Assembly: GCA_025358125.1 (NCBI GenBank)
Contig: JANYKS010000004.1
Span: 1-64,000, forward strand
DNA length: 64,000 bases
Origin: Actinomycetes bacterium
GTDB taxonomy: Bacteria > Actinomycetota > Acidimicrobiia > Acidimicrobiales > Ilumatobacteraceae
Direction: 5' to 3'
The translations under genes and the position numbers were made by a program. Below the pieces are notes generated by a model. That model saw only the letters and a list, made by a program, of their open reading frames with translations. It had not been told where the DNA came from and searched no databases. The stretch's first letter is position 1, and the number at the start of each line of letters is the position of its first letter. Positions 1-9,021 of this stretch are shown here, piece by piece.

Positions 1-1
1 C

Positions 2-1477
2 GAGTTGCACGGCCGCGGCATCGCGCTGTGCCTCGACCTGGTGATGAACCACACAGCGCGCGAACACCCATGGGCGCAGGCGGCGCGGGACGGCTCTGCC
101 CGGCACCGGGCGTACTACCTGGTCCTTGCCGACCGGGCGGAGGTCGACGCCTACGAACGCTTCCTGCCCGAGGTGTTCCCGCAGATCGCTCCCGGCAACT
201 TCACCTACGACGACGCGCTCCACGCGTGGGTGTGGACGACGTTCAACTCGTACCAGTGGGATCTCGACTACCGCAATCCTGCGGTCTTCCTCGAGATTCT
301 GAAGGTGATGCTCGACCTCGCCAACCTGGGCGTCGACGTGCTGCGCCTCGACGCCGTCGCGTTCACGTGGAAGCGGCTCGGGACGAACTGCCAGAACCAA
401 CCAGAAGCCCACCTGTTGGCGCAGGCGTTCCGGGCGTTGGTCGGGATGGCGTCACCCGGTGTGCTGCTCCAGGCCGAGGCCATCGTCGGCCCGGCCGACC
501 TGCTCGGGTACCTCGGAGTTCACCACACCCAGCGCGCCGAGTGTCAGATCGCCTATCACAACCAGCTGATGGTCAACATCTGGGACGCGCTCGCCACCGG
601 CGATGCACGCCTCGCCTCGGCGTCGCTCGAATCGCTCACGGTAACGCCTGCCGACACCTCCTGGATCACCTACCTGCGCTGCCACGACGACATCGGCTGG
701 GCCATCGACGATCGGCTCGCGGCGGCGGCCAACGTCTCCGGACCGGCTCATCGCCGTCATCTCGCCGCGTTCTACCGCGGCGACGTGCTCGGGTCGTACG
801 CCGAGGGAGCTGCGTTCTCCTCCAATCCAGCGGCAGACGATGAACGCACGTGCGGCTCCGCCGCCGCGCTGTGCGGCATCACCCGGGCCCGCGCCGCGGG
901 TGATCAGGTGGCGCTGGAGCGGGCCGTGCGCCGCCTGCTTCTCGGCTACGCAATCATCTGCGGATTCGGGGGGATCCCGTTGATATACATGGGTGACGAG
1001 TTTGCGCTGGGCAACGATCACAGCTACCTGACCGACCCGGTGCTGGGCGACGACTCGCGGTGGATGCACCGACCCTTCATGGACTGGTCGGCGGTGGACC
1101 GCGCCGCAGAGAACGGCACGGTGGAACAACGGGTGTTCCAAGGGCTGCAGCGGATCATCGGTCTGCGCCGCGCCGTCCCGGCGATGTCCGCGGGTGGCGA
1201 AATCTGGATCCATCGCCTCCAGCCGGTGTCGGTGCTCGCTTGGGTGCGTCGACATCCGCGGCACGGCCGGTTCTACGGCCTCGCCAACTTCGCGGAGGAA
1301 CCCGTATCGGTGCCTGCGGACGTCCTCGACTGGGCCGGACTCGCCCGGCCCGTGGAGATTCTCGGGGGCGGCGCAGTTGTGCGCGCCGACCGGCTCGAGC
1401 TGCCGCCGGTCGCTGCCGCCTGGTTTGTCGACGAACTCGACAAAGGGGTCCAACCGCGTCAGGGAGGCGTCCAATGA
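2..1477 (+). CDS. GH13 alpha-glucan/sucrose-active enzyme, amylosucrase-like (5' partial)
   Basis: The reading frame is open to the left window edge, so the N-terminus is missing; the first visible codons are inside GH13 region I (DLVMNHT). Region II carries the nucleophile Asp in VLRLDAVAF, region III the acid Glu in LLQAEAIVG, and region IV the His-Asp pair in YLRCHDDIGW. This residue set and the long loop B resemble amylosucrases and related sucrose or alpha-glucoside hydrolases (GH13_4-like). It has no signal in the visible part and is probably cytosolic, acting on sugar brought in by the ABC transporter genes that follow on the same strand. GH13 membership is firm; amylosucrase versus alpha-glucosidase cannot be settled here. 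Confidence 0.85.
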   Translation, partial: ELHGRGIALCLDLVMNHTAREHPWAQAARDGSARHRAYYLVLADRAEVDAYERFLPEVFPQIAPGNFTYDDALHAWVWTTFNSYQWDLDYRNPAVFLEILKVMLDLANLGVDVLRLDAVAFTWKRLGTNCQNQPEAHLLAQAFRALVGMASPGVLLQAEAIVGPADLLGYLGVHHTQRAECQIAYHNQLMVNIWDALATGDARLASASLESLTVTPADTSWITYLRCHDDIGWAIDDRLAAAANVSGPAHRRHLAAFYRGDVLGSYAEGAAFSSNPAADDERTCGSAAALCGITRARAAGDQVALERAVRRLLLGYAIICGFGGIPLIYMGDEFALGNDHSYLTDPVLGDDSRWMHRPFMDWSAVDRAAENGTVEQRVFQGLQRIIGLRRAVPAMSAGGEIWIHRLQPVSVLAWVRRHPRHGRFYGLANFAEEPVSVPADVLDWAGLARPVEILGGGAVVRADRLELPPVAAAWFVDELDKGVQPRQGGVQ

Positions 1478-1481
1478 CACC

Positions 1482-1507
1482 AATGTCGGGCGGCAATGTC
1501 GGGCGGC
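1482..1507 (+). repeat. Tandem 13-bp repeat upstream of binding-protein gene
   Basis: Two perfect head-to-tail copies of aatgtcgggcggc lie in the 150-bp gap between the GH13 gene and the binding-protein gene, followed by a degenerate third partial copy (agtcgggcc). A further aatgtcggc occurs about 30 bases on. The place is right for an operator of a sugar-responsive repressor, but no regulator gene is adjacent, so function is inference. Confidence 0.4.
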
Positions 1508-1627
1508 AGTCGGGCCGTATTGTCCGCATGCAATGTCGGCGTCTTCCTTGACTGGGTGGTACCGGCTGGGTCAGCATGGCAGTCAGTGGTCGGAGCCCGT
1601 CCGGTCGCTGACAGTAGGGGGAAGCTG

Positions 1628-3016
1628 ATGAGAAGTCCTCTTGTGAAGTTTGCAGCCGTGTGCACGGTGCTGGCCCTCACGGCCGCCGCCTGTGGCAGCG
1701 ACAAGAAATCGAGCACCGCCGGCTCGACAGGAACAACGGTCAAGGCAACCGCAGGATCGACCGGGGGTTCCACTACGGCAACCGGCGGCGCCGCCAAGGA
1801 CTTCGGCGGAGCCAAGGTTCTCATCACCGGTCCGGAGCGAGACGACCCGTCGGCCGGGGCCATCAACGCCGTTCTGCAGACGTGGGGCAAAACCAGGGGC
1901 CTCGACATCACCTACGCCGGCGACGCGGACTGGGAAGCGAACATCAACACGCAGGTCCAGGGCGGCAATCCGCCCGACATCGGCATCTTCCCGCAACCGG
2001 GCAAGCTGGCCGAGTTCGCTCGCGCCAAATCGATCAAGCCGCTCGCCGACAATGTGACTGCCTCGATCAAGAAATTTTGGTCTCCCGACTACTCCAACTA
2101 CGCCAACGTCGATGGGGTCCAGTACGGCGTGCCCGTCAAGACCGACCTGAAGTCGTTGGTCTGGTACCAACCCGACAAGTTCAAGGCGAAGGGGTACAAA
2201 GTTCCAACGACGTTCGACGAGTTCACCGCGCTCGTCAAGAAGATGGCAGCCGACGGTGGCCCGAAGCCGCTGTGCGTCGGCATCGAGTCCGGTACGGCCA
2301 CGGGTTGGCCCTTCACGGACTGGACTGAAGAGATGGTCCTGCGCCAGGACGGCGGCGACGTCTACAACCAGTGGGTCGAACACAAGATCTCGTTCAACGA
2401 CCCGAAGATCGTGAAGGCGATGGACACGGTCCTGGGTCTGTGGTCCAAGGACAACGTCTTCGCCAGCGGCGGCAACATCGCGGCGACGAACTTCGGTGAC
2501 AACGCCCAGGCGCTCTTCGACGGCAAGTGCTACATGCATCGTCAGGCTTCGTTCTTCAGCGGGTTCTTCCCGAAGGGTACGAAATTCGCCGACGGGTCCG
2601 CCGGCGCCGTCGACGTCTTCTACTTCCCGGACATCAATGGCGACAAGCCGGTGCTGACCGCCGGCACGTATGCAGCCGGGTTCAACGACAAGGCAGCCAC
2701 GATGGCCGTGCTCGAGTACATGTCGACGGCGGACTACGCCCAGAAGCGTCAGGCCGAGCAGACCAAGCTCCTCAACGGTGGTTTGTCGGGCTTCTTGTCG
2801 GCAGCAATCGGCCAGGACCCGTCGGTGTACCAGCCACTCGAACAGGGCTTCTTAAAGATCCTCAGCGAATCCAAGCTGTCCCGGTTCGACGGATCCGACC
2901 AGATGCCGGCCGCCGTCGGAGCGGGGACCTTCTGGACCTTGGGTACGTCGGCTGTGAACGGCGACCTCACCGCACAGAAGGCAGCGGATCAGATCGAAGC
3001 TTCCTGGCCGAAATGA
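1628..3016 (+). CDS. Extracellular sugar-binding lipoprotein of ABC transporter (AglE-like)
   Basis: This is a family 1 solute-binding protein of 462 residues. The start chosen is the ATG preceded by a gggggaag ribosome site; the upstream in-frame extension has no signal. The N-terminus MRSPLVKFAA...LTAAACGS is a lipoprotein signal with the lipobox Cys near residue 20, followed by a Ser/Thr/Gly-rich linker. The mature part has the binding-protein pattern (GGNPPDIGIFPQPG, then a hinge region and aromatic-rich C-lobe). It should capture an alpha-glucoside outside the membrane and hand it to the two permeases encoded next. The neighbouring GH13 enzyme supports an alpha-glucoside substrate, but the exact sugar is unknown. 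Confidence 0.9.
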   Translation: MRSPLVKFAAVCTVLALTAAACGSDKKSSTAGSTGTTVKATAGSTGGSTTATGGAAKDFGGAKVLITGPERDDPSAGAINAVLQTWGKTRGLDITYAGDADWEANINTQVQGGNPPDIGIFPQPGKLAEFARAKSIKPLADNVTASIKKFWSPDYSNYANVDGVQYGVPVKTDLKSLVWYQPDKFKAKGYKVPTTFDEFTALVKKMAADGGPKPLCVGIESGTATGWPFTDWTEEMVLRQDGGDVYNQWVEHKISFNDPKIVKAMDTVLGLWSKDNVFASGGNIAATNFGDNAQALFDGKCYMHRQASFFSGFFPKGTKFADGSAGAVDVFYFPDINGDKPVLTAGTYAAGFNDKAATMAVLEYMSTADYAQKRQAEQTKLLNGGLSGFLSAAIGQDPSVYQPLEQGFLKILSESKLSRFDGSDQMPAAVGAGTFWTLGTSAVNGDLTAQKAADQIEASWPK

Positions 3017-3051
3017 TGACGTCGTCGGTCCAGACACTGTGAATCGACAGT

Positions 3052-3083
3052 CGGGGCACTGGCACTACGGTGTCGGTGCCCCG
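3052..3083 (+). terminator. Stem-loop between binding-protein and permease genes
   Basis: An 8-bp outer stem (cggggcac / gtgccccg) encloses a second inner stem (ggcac / gtgtc with one G-U), followed by gttgttt. Such hairpins after binding-protein genes often act as partial terminators or mRNA-stabilising ends so that the lipoprotein is made in excess over the permeases; here that role is inferred from position. Confidence 0.55.
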
Positions 3084-3148
3084 GTTGTTTGTGGAGGTGC
3101 GCACCGCGCCATGAGGAATACCAAGTTCGAGATCTATGGGGGTTACTC

Positions 3149-5059
3149 GTGCACAAGGTTCTCTCGACGCTGTTGACCGTGTTGGTCGCGGTCGGTGCCA
3201 GCGCGCTGATTTGGGTCGCGGCCAACATGGTGTTCAATCAGGTGCGCCATCAGTGGCGACGCTTCACCGCGATGGCGTTCGCGGCTGTCGGGTTCCTCGT
3301 CGGGGTGCTCCTCTCCGGCAACCGGATCACGAAGAACTCACAGGGAGGCTTCCTGTCATGGGTTTGGTTGCCACTTCTTCTCGCAGTCATCTTTGCCGCG
3401 ATCGGGGTGGTGCTCGAGAGCACGAGTGACACCCGCCGGCGCCAGGGCGTCGGCGTCTCATCAGGCGTGCTCCTCGGCGTCGGCGTCGGCCTCCTCGTCC
3501 GCAAGCAATACCATCCTGCGATCGACATCGTGGCCCTCCTCGGATGGACCGTTGGCGGCGCGGCCCTCGTCGGGGCCGTCAATCTCGTCCGCAAACGCTC
3601 GCTCGTCACCGGCGCACTCGTCGGCGCCGCGGTCGGGTCCATCCTCGGTGGCTGGGGATCCGCCGCCATCGGCGCAGGTTCGGCGGGCGGAGCCATGGTC
3701 GCGACGCTGATCCCTGCGGTGCTGGCCGGGACACGCCTGGGATTCACGAACAACCCGAATCTTCAGGCGAGAGCACGGATCGAGCAGCGCTCACGGGGTG
3801 TCATCTTTCTCACGCCTGCGATGCTTTTCATCTTCATCACGTTGATCGTCCCCACCATTCGTACGATCTACCTGTCGTTCCTCGACAAGAGCTCCGAGGC
3901 ATTCGTCGCGTTCGACAACTACGTCAACACCTTCAGCGATCGGGTGAGCTGGGACGCGTCTCACTGGACGAACATGTTCACGAGCCGTCTGTTCATCATC
4001 GGCGCGATCGTGCTCGCCATCGCCGTCGTGGTTGGTGTCGTATCGAAGCGCCGCACGGGCCGCGCCGTCGAGATCGGAAACCCGACGGTCGGCCCGCTGC
4101 TCGTCGGCTTCTTCCTTGTCGCCTTTGCAGTGTTCACGAGCTTCCGGGGCACCATTGTAAACAACCTGTGGTGGGTGGTCACCGTTGTGTTCGCCGCCAC
4201 CGCAATGGGTCTTGCGATCGCCGTTCTGGCCGACAATGCCAAGAACGAGAAGGTCGCCAAGTCGCTGATCTTCATGCCGCTCGCGATCTCGCTGGTCGGC
4301 GCTTCGGTCATTTGGCGTTTCATGTACGTGCCCCGTGACACCAGCACCGAGCAGACAGGAACACTCAATGCGCTGTGGGTAGGGCTCGGGCGTCTCAGCA
4401 CGGGCAGCGGGCTACCGACGATCTTCGTCGGCGTGCTCGTCGGGTGCATCCTGCTCGGGCTGATCGTGTACATGTCCAGAGCGCTCGCCCGCAGCCAGCC
4501 AACAAGAACTATCGTGCCGGGCATCGGGTTCGTTCTCCTTGCCTGGTTCTTCGTCCGCTACACCGGCCTCATCGGCGACGGTGTCGGCGGCTTCGACATC
4601 ACTGCGAGCGGCCAGGTCGTGCCGCGGGCGATCAGCTTCGTCCAAGAGTCGCCGTTCAACAACTTCTGGCTGATGGTGATCTTGATCTGGATCCAGACCG
4701 GCTTTGCGATGGTCATACTGTCTGCCGCGATCAAGGCCGTCCCCGGCGAGTTGCTGGAAGCTGCCCGCGTCGACGGCGGCACTCCATCGCAGATCTTCTG
4801 GCGGATAACGCTGCCGCAGATCGGCACGACGATCGGCGTCGTCGTGACGACGCTCATCGTCCTCGTGATGAAGGTGTTCGACATCGTCAAGGTGGTGACG
4901 AACGGCAACTTCGGCACCCAGGTGCTCGCGAACGACATGTTCGCCCAAGCGTTCCAGTTCGGCAACACCGGACGAGGCGCGGCGCTCGCCGTGATCTTGT
5001 TCGTCTCGGTCCTGCCGGTCATGTACTACAACATCCGCCGGATGCAGAAGGGCAACTGA
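3149..5059 (+). CDS. Sugar ABC transporter permease with large N-terminal membrane extension (AglF-like)
   Basis: A 636-residue membrane protein starting at a GTG 7 bases after a ggggg ribosome site. The C-terminal ~200 residues hold the binding-protein-dependent permease domain, with the EAA loop seen as ELLEAARVDGGTPSQIFWRITLP, which contacts the ATPase. Ordinary AglF/MalF-type permeases are about 300-450 residues; this one has an extra ~230-residue N-terminal block of Gly/Ala/Val-rich hydrophobic segments before the RIEQRSRGVIFLTPA sequence that begins the usual permease. It ends one base before the start of the partner permease, so the two are translationally linked. A role in alpha-glucoside uptake is inferred from the neighbours. 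Confidence 0.88.
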   Translation: MHKVLSTLLTVLVAVGASALIWVAANMVFNQVRHQWRRFTAMAFAAVGFLVGVLLSGNRITKNSQGGFLSWVWLPLLLAVIFAAIGVVLESTSDTRRRQGVGVSSGVLLGVGVGLLVRKQYHPAIDIVALLGWTVGGAALVGAVNLVRKRSLVTGALVGAAVGSILGGWGSAAIGAGSAGGAMVATLIPAVLAGTRLGFTNNPNLQARARIEQRSRGVIFLTPAMLFIFITLIVPTIRTIYLSFLDKSSEAFVAFDNYVNTFSDRVSWDASHWTNMFTSRLFIIGAIVLAIAVVVGVVSKRRTGRAVEIGNPTVGPLLVGFFLVAFAVFTSFRGTIVNNLWWVVTVVFAATAMGLAIAVLADNAKNEKVAKSLIFMPLAISLVGASVIWRFMYVPRDTSTEQTGTLNALWVGLGRLSTGSGLPTIFVGVLVGCILLGLIVYMSRALARSQPTRTIVPGIGFVLLAWFFVRYTGLIGDGVGGFDITASGQVVPRAISFVQESPFNNFWLMVILIWIQTGFAMVILSAAIKAVPGELLEAARVDGGTPSQIFWRITLPQIGTTIGVVVTTLIVLVMKVFDIVKVVTNGNFGTQVLANDMFAQAFQFGNTGRGAALAVILFVSVLPVMYYNIRRMQKGN

Positions 5060-5060
5060 G

Positions 5061-6044
5061 ATGAGCGAGTTCACTCCGGTTCCCACCGATCCAGGGCCCG
5101 TCCGCCTGGAAGGGGGTCGGCCGTCCAAGGGCATCGGCGCCCGGATCTACGGCCGGATCGCGCGCATCAAAGGTCCGATCCTGTGGTTGATCGTCATCCT
5201 CTGGAGTCTCCCGACGTTCGGGCTGCTGGCCAGTTCGTTCAGATCACGAGACGCGCAGCGGGCGTCGGGCTGGTGGAACATCTTCACCGGGCTCAACCAC
5301 ACGACGCTCGACAACTACAGGACGGTGCTCAACTCCAAAGGCACGGCAAGCCTCACGGATTCGTTGCTCAACTCGTTTGCGATCGCGATACCGGCGACCA
5401 TCATTCCGATTGCGATGGCCTCGTTCGCGGCGTACGCGTTCGCGTGGATCGACTTCAGGGGCCGTAAGTGGCTGTTCATCCTGACGGTCTCGCTCCTCGC
5501 GATTCCACTGCAGATCGCGCTGATCCCATTGCTGCAGTTGTTCGTGAGCGGGGCACACCTGTCCCTACCATTCATCCACAAGACCATCACTCTGATCCCC
5601 GACTTCAACCTGGCCGGCACCACGACGGCAGTCTGGTTGACGCATGCCGGGTTCGCGCTGCCGTTCGCGATCTTCCTGCTCCACAACTACATCTCCGGAT
5701 TGCCGAAGGATCTGTTCGAGGCGGCCCGGATCGACGGAGCGGATCATTTCACCATCTTCTGGCGACTCGTTCTGCCGCTGTCGGTCCCCGTGCTGGCCGC
5801 GTTCGCGATCTTTCAATTCATGTGGACATGGAACGACTACCTCGTCGCCAACACGATGGTCGGGTCCAACCCGGACGCTGTTCCGACGACGATCCGGATT
5901 GCGAACCTGGCCGGCGACTTCGGCCGAAACGAGTTTCTTCTTCCCTCTGCGGCGTTCGTCCAGGCGTTCGTCCCCATCCTCGTGTTCTTCATACTGCAGC
6001 GGTACTTTGTGCGCGGGCTGCTCGCCGGGTCGGTGAAGGGGTGA
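5061..6044 (+). CDS. Sugar ABC transporter permease (AglG/MalG-like)
   Basis: A 327-residue inner-membrane permease with six predicted membrane segments. The EAA motif (DLFEAARIDGADHFTIFWRLVLPL) is present at about residues 215-238, as expected for the MalG family, and the length is normal. It starts one base after the stop of the larger permease, giving coupled translation and an equal ratio. The pair forms the membrane channel for the upstream lipoprotein; energy would come from the ATPase encoded convergently just 4 bases downstream on the other strand. Confidence 0.92.
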   Translation: MSEFTPVPTDPGPVRLEGGRPSKGIGARIYGRIARIKGPILWLIVILWSLPTFGLLASSFRSRDAQRASGWWNIFTGLNHTTLDNYRTVLNSKGTASLTDSLLNSFAIAIPATIIPIAMASFAAYAFAWIDFRGRKWLFILTVSLLAIPLQIALIPLLQLFVSGAHLSLPFIHKTITLIPDFNLAGTTTAVWLTHAGFALPFAIFLLHNYISGLPKDLFEAARIDGADHFTIFWRLVLPLSVPVLAAFAIFQFMWTWNDYLVANTMVGSNPDAVPTTIRIANLAGDFGRNEFLLPSAAFVQAFVPILVFFILQRYFVRGLLAGSVKG

Positions 6045-6048
6045 CGAG

Positions 6049-7221
6049 TCAACTCCAGATTGCGTTGCGCGTGTCGGCGTCGAAGAAGTGCATGTTCTCG
6101 GTGGCGACGGTGACCTCGATCTCGTCGCGCATCTTGATCCGCGACTTCGGGTTGAAGCGGCCGACTGCGTTGGCCAACCGGTCGGTCCCCATTTGATCCG
6201 GCGCATCCGGATCACCGGAATCGACGGTCGGTGCGTCGAGCCCGAAGTGGACGATGATCTCCGAGCCAAGCGACTCGACGAGCGACACGGACGCGTGGAG
6301 GCGGCGGTCTTCGGGAGTGTCGGTGGCCATCGACGCGTCTTCGAAGTCCTCTGGACGGATCCCGACGATCACCCGCTTTGCGTCGTAGTTGCGAAGGGCC
6401 GGGCGAGCAGAAAACACATCCGGTCCGATCGAAACGGTTTGACTGCCGATCGACACCCGCGCGCCGTCGCCGGCGCGTTGCAGCGACGCGGCGTACAGAT
6501 TCATCGAGGGCGACCCGATGAAGGCCGCTACGAACAGGTTGTTCGGGTGGTCGTACAGGTTCTGGGGCGTGTCGACCTGCTGCAGATAACCGTCCTTGAG
6601 CACGGCGACACGGTCGCCCATCGTCATCGCCTCGACCTGATCGTGCGTCACGTACAGGGTGGTCACCGCGAGCTCTCGTTGGAGCGCCGCGATCTCCGCG
6701 CGCATCTGGACACGTAGCTTGGCATCGAGATTGGAGAGGGGCTCATCCATCAAGAAGGCTGCCGGTTGCCGGACGATGGCGCGGCCCATCGCGACGCGCT
6801 GGCGCTGGCCGCCGGAGAGATGCGCCGGCTTGCGATCCAGATGCTTGTCGAGCTCGAGCACGGCAGCGGCTTTGCGGACTCTGCTGTCGATCTCTTCTTT
6901 CGGAACCTTCGCAAGCTTCAGCGCGAAACCGATGTTGTCGTAGACAGTCATGTGCGGATAGAGCGCATAGTTCTGGAAGACCATTGCGATATCCCGATCC
7001 TTGGGCTCGATGTCGTTGACGACTCGGTCTCCGATTCGCATCTCACCCCCGCTGATGCTCTCGAGACCGGCAACCATTCGTAACGCCGTCGACTTGCCGC
7101 ACCCCGAGGGTCCCACCAGGACCAGGAACTCTTCGTCGGCGATGTCGAGCGACAGGTCATGAATTGCGTGGTAGCCGTCTTCGTAGATCTTGTTGATGCC
7201 ATCGAGCACGACGGTTGCCAT
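6049..7221 (-). CDS. Sugar ABC transporter ATPase (UgpC/MsmK/AglK type)
   Basis: A 390-residue ATPase of the carbohydrate uptake subfamily. It shows Walker [11 protein letters not shown]-loop, signature [17 protein letters not shown], Walker [14 protein letters not shown] and the H-loop ([15 protein letters not shown]). The C-terminal ~140 residues form the regulatory OB/TOBE domain that marks the MalK/UgpC group. The ATG chosen follows a ggaggcagg ribosome site; an in-frame start 17 codons upstream is weaker. Unusually it is convergent with the permeases, so it must be expressed from its own promoter or with the B12-protein operon upstream. ATPases of this group often serve several sugar transporters. 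Confidence 0.92.
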   Translation of the reverse strand: MATVVLDGINKIYEDGYHAIHDLSLDIADEEFLVLVGPSGCGKSTALRMVAGLESISGGEMRIGDRVVNDIEPKDRDIAMVFQNYALYPHMTVYDNIGFALKLAKVPKEEIDSRVRKAAAVLELDKHLDRKPAHLSGGQRQRVAMGRAIVRQPAAFLMDEPLSNLDAKLRVQMRAEIAALQRELAVTTLYVTHDQVEAMTMGDRVAVLKDGYLQQVDTPQNLYDHPNNLFVAAFIGSPSMNLYAASLQRAGDGARVSIGSQTVSIGPDVFSARPALRNYDAKRVIVGIRPEDFEDASMATDTPEDRRLHASVSLVESLGSEIIVHFGLDAPTVDSGDPDAPDQMGTDRLANAVGRFNPKSRIKMRDEIEVTVATENMHFFDADTRNAIWS

Positions 7222-7305
7222 GTTTCCTGCCTCCACGTTCGCCTGAGCAGTGCCGTCGACAGGATACTTCATCTCGTCATCGGGCGGGTTCTGGGCCCAT
7301 CGCGG

Positions 7306-9021
7306 TTACTGCTGGTCGGGTCGAAGTAGGCGACCAAGTTCTTCGATGTCTCCAACGGTGCGGATGCCGAGAGCCTCGATCCGTTCGCGTGCATCCGTTG
7401 GAAGCTCGCCGCCCTCGTCCTCGTTGAGGAGGCCGCCCATGATGATCATTCCGTCCCACCCGTCGGCCGTCAGCGCCGCACGGAGCCGCCTGGCGGTTGT
7501 GAGCGCGGCACCGTTGTAGACGCCGACGATCACCGTGTCGGCGTCCTCGTCCGCGGCTGCTCGGGCCAGACCTGTCGGCGTCGAGTCGGCCGGCAGCAGG
7601 ATCACCTCGCATCCGGAACGTGGGAGGGCAACCGCGAGCGCGTCTCTGACGACGTCGTGGGCTTCGAGCACGGCCAGGACCACGCGACGCCCGTCGAGGC
7701 GCGGCAACGACCGGCTGACCCGTTCGACGAAGCCGGACATCAGTCGTGCTTTCCAGGGCTCGAGCTTGCCGACCGACGACGGCGGTACGAGGTCGATCCG
7801 GCGGTCAAGCTCGCCCGGCCCGACTCGGCGCAGCGCGAGCAGCACGGCCGCCGGGTCACCGAGGTCGATGCCGTCGTCGCCGAGCAGTCCCAGGGCGCGA
7901 TCCCGGTAGTCGATCGCATACGCAGCGCATTCGGCGGCGAGGCGGTCGATGCGCTGCCAATCGAACAGGTCTCCGGACCGTCTCGCTTCGCGCTCGATCT
8001 CACGTGCCAGCAACTGCACCTCGACGTTCTCGGCCGCGCTCGGGATTCGTTCGGCCTCGGTGAGGGGGGTGATGTGGATCGCGTGTCCGGTCGGCCGGTG
8101 GAGCTGCGTCGCGATGTCGACCAGTGCGCAAGCGGCACCGACGGCACGGTTGCGTTCGCTGTTGTCGACGACCATGTCGACGGTGTTGCCGTAGACCATC
8201 GACCCGATGGATCTGCGGTCGTGGATGTCGTCCAACGCCAGTGCGACGACGGCGCGGTGCATCGGCGTGTCGACGAGACCCCCGAACGAGTGGGCGAGGC
8301 GAACACCACACAGCGTTTCGATGACGTGGAGCTCCAGCGCAGCCCAACCTAGGTACGCGCCGTAATGGGGGAGTTGCATCGCTGCGCCGTCGTCGAGGTA
8401 CGAGTGCAGCAGCGCGCCGTGGTTGCGCATTCCGGCCATCGCTCCGAGCGCGCGCACTGTTGCCTCGGTGAGTTCGACGTCGGTGATACCCGGCCATTCG
8501 AAGCCGAAGTACTGGCCGAGGTTTCCGATCGTCGTGGCGCCAACGGCGAGGGCGCCGAGCGTGGTGGCGAACCCGTTCGGAGTGCCGATCATGTTGTCGC
8601 CCATGTGCGGCTGGATCGGTGCAGCCTCGACCACGCGGATCCAGTCATCCGACTCGAGCAACGGACCGGTTTCCTTCGGAAAGTCGCTGCGCGACGATTC
8701 GGGCATTCCCATCGCGCGGGAGATACAGAGGCCGTAACGCTCCAGAAGATGGCCGTGCTCGGCCAGTTCGCCGTGCATTTCGATGAGGGCCCGCTCGGTC
8801 GACTCCCAATCTGCGAGTCCGATATGGGCGTGGTAGCTGATGTCGCCGCGCTCTTTCGCGCGTTGCTTGAACGCCACCTCGTTGGCCACGCCCTGGGCGC
8901 GGCAGAACGCCGTCGGACGCGGCGACAGCCCGGCGACCGCGCTGGCGCCATCGCGGAGGAGTTGGGCGCCGTTGATCGTCAGCCCTGCTGATCTGCTCCG
9001 GCCGGGCGGCGCATCGACCAC
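7306..9021 (-). CDS. Cobalamin-dependent-mutase-like protein with degenerate B12-binding domain
   Basis: A 571-residue protein. The first ~430 residues look like the TIM-barrel catalytic part of B12 mutases of the glutamate mutase epsilon group (SYHAHIGLADW, IQPHMGDNMIGTPNGFATT). The last ~130 residues fold like a B12-binding Rossmann domain (VVLAVLEAHDVVRDALA ... DADTVIVGVYNGAAL ... IIMGGLLNEDEGGELP). The usual DxHxxG signature is changed to ExHxxV; the His is kept. The GTG start overlaps the preceding oxygenase gene by 43 bases, so it is translated as part of that operon. The substrate is unknown. The family call is moderate, the degenerate motif is visible directly. Confidence 0.6.
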   Translation of the reverse strand: MVDAPPGRSRSAGLTINGAQLLRDGASAVAGLSPRPTAFCRAQGVANEVAFKQRAKERGDISYHAHIGLADWESTERALIEMHGELAEHGHLLERYGLCISRAMGMPESSRSDFPKETGPLLESDDWIRVVEAAPIQPHMGDNMIGTPNGFATTLGALAVGATTIGNLGQYFGFEWPGITDVELTEATVRALGAMAGMRNHGALLHSYLDDGAAMQLPHYGAYLGWAALELHVIETLCGVRLAHSFGGLVDTPMHRAVVALALDDIHDRRSIGSMVYGNTVDMVVDNSERNRAVGAACALVDIATQLHRPTGHAIHITPLTEAERIPSAAENVEVQLLAREIEREARRSGDLFDWQRIDRLAAECAAYAIDYRDRALGLLGDDGIDLGDPAAVLLALRRVGPGELDRRIDLVPPSSVGKLEPWKARLMSGFVERVSRSLPRLDGRRVVLAVLEAHDVVRDALAVALPRSGCEVILLPADSTPTGLARAAADEDADTVIVGVYNGAALTTARRLRAALTADGWDGMIIMGGLLNEDEGGELPTDARERIEALGIRTVGDIEELGRLLRPDQQ

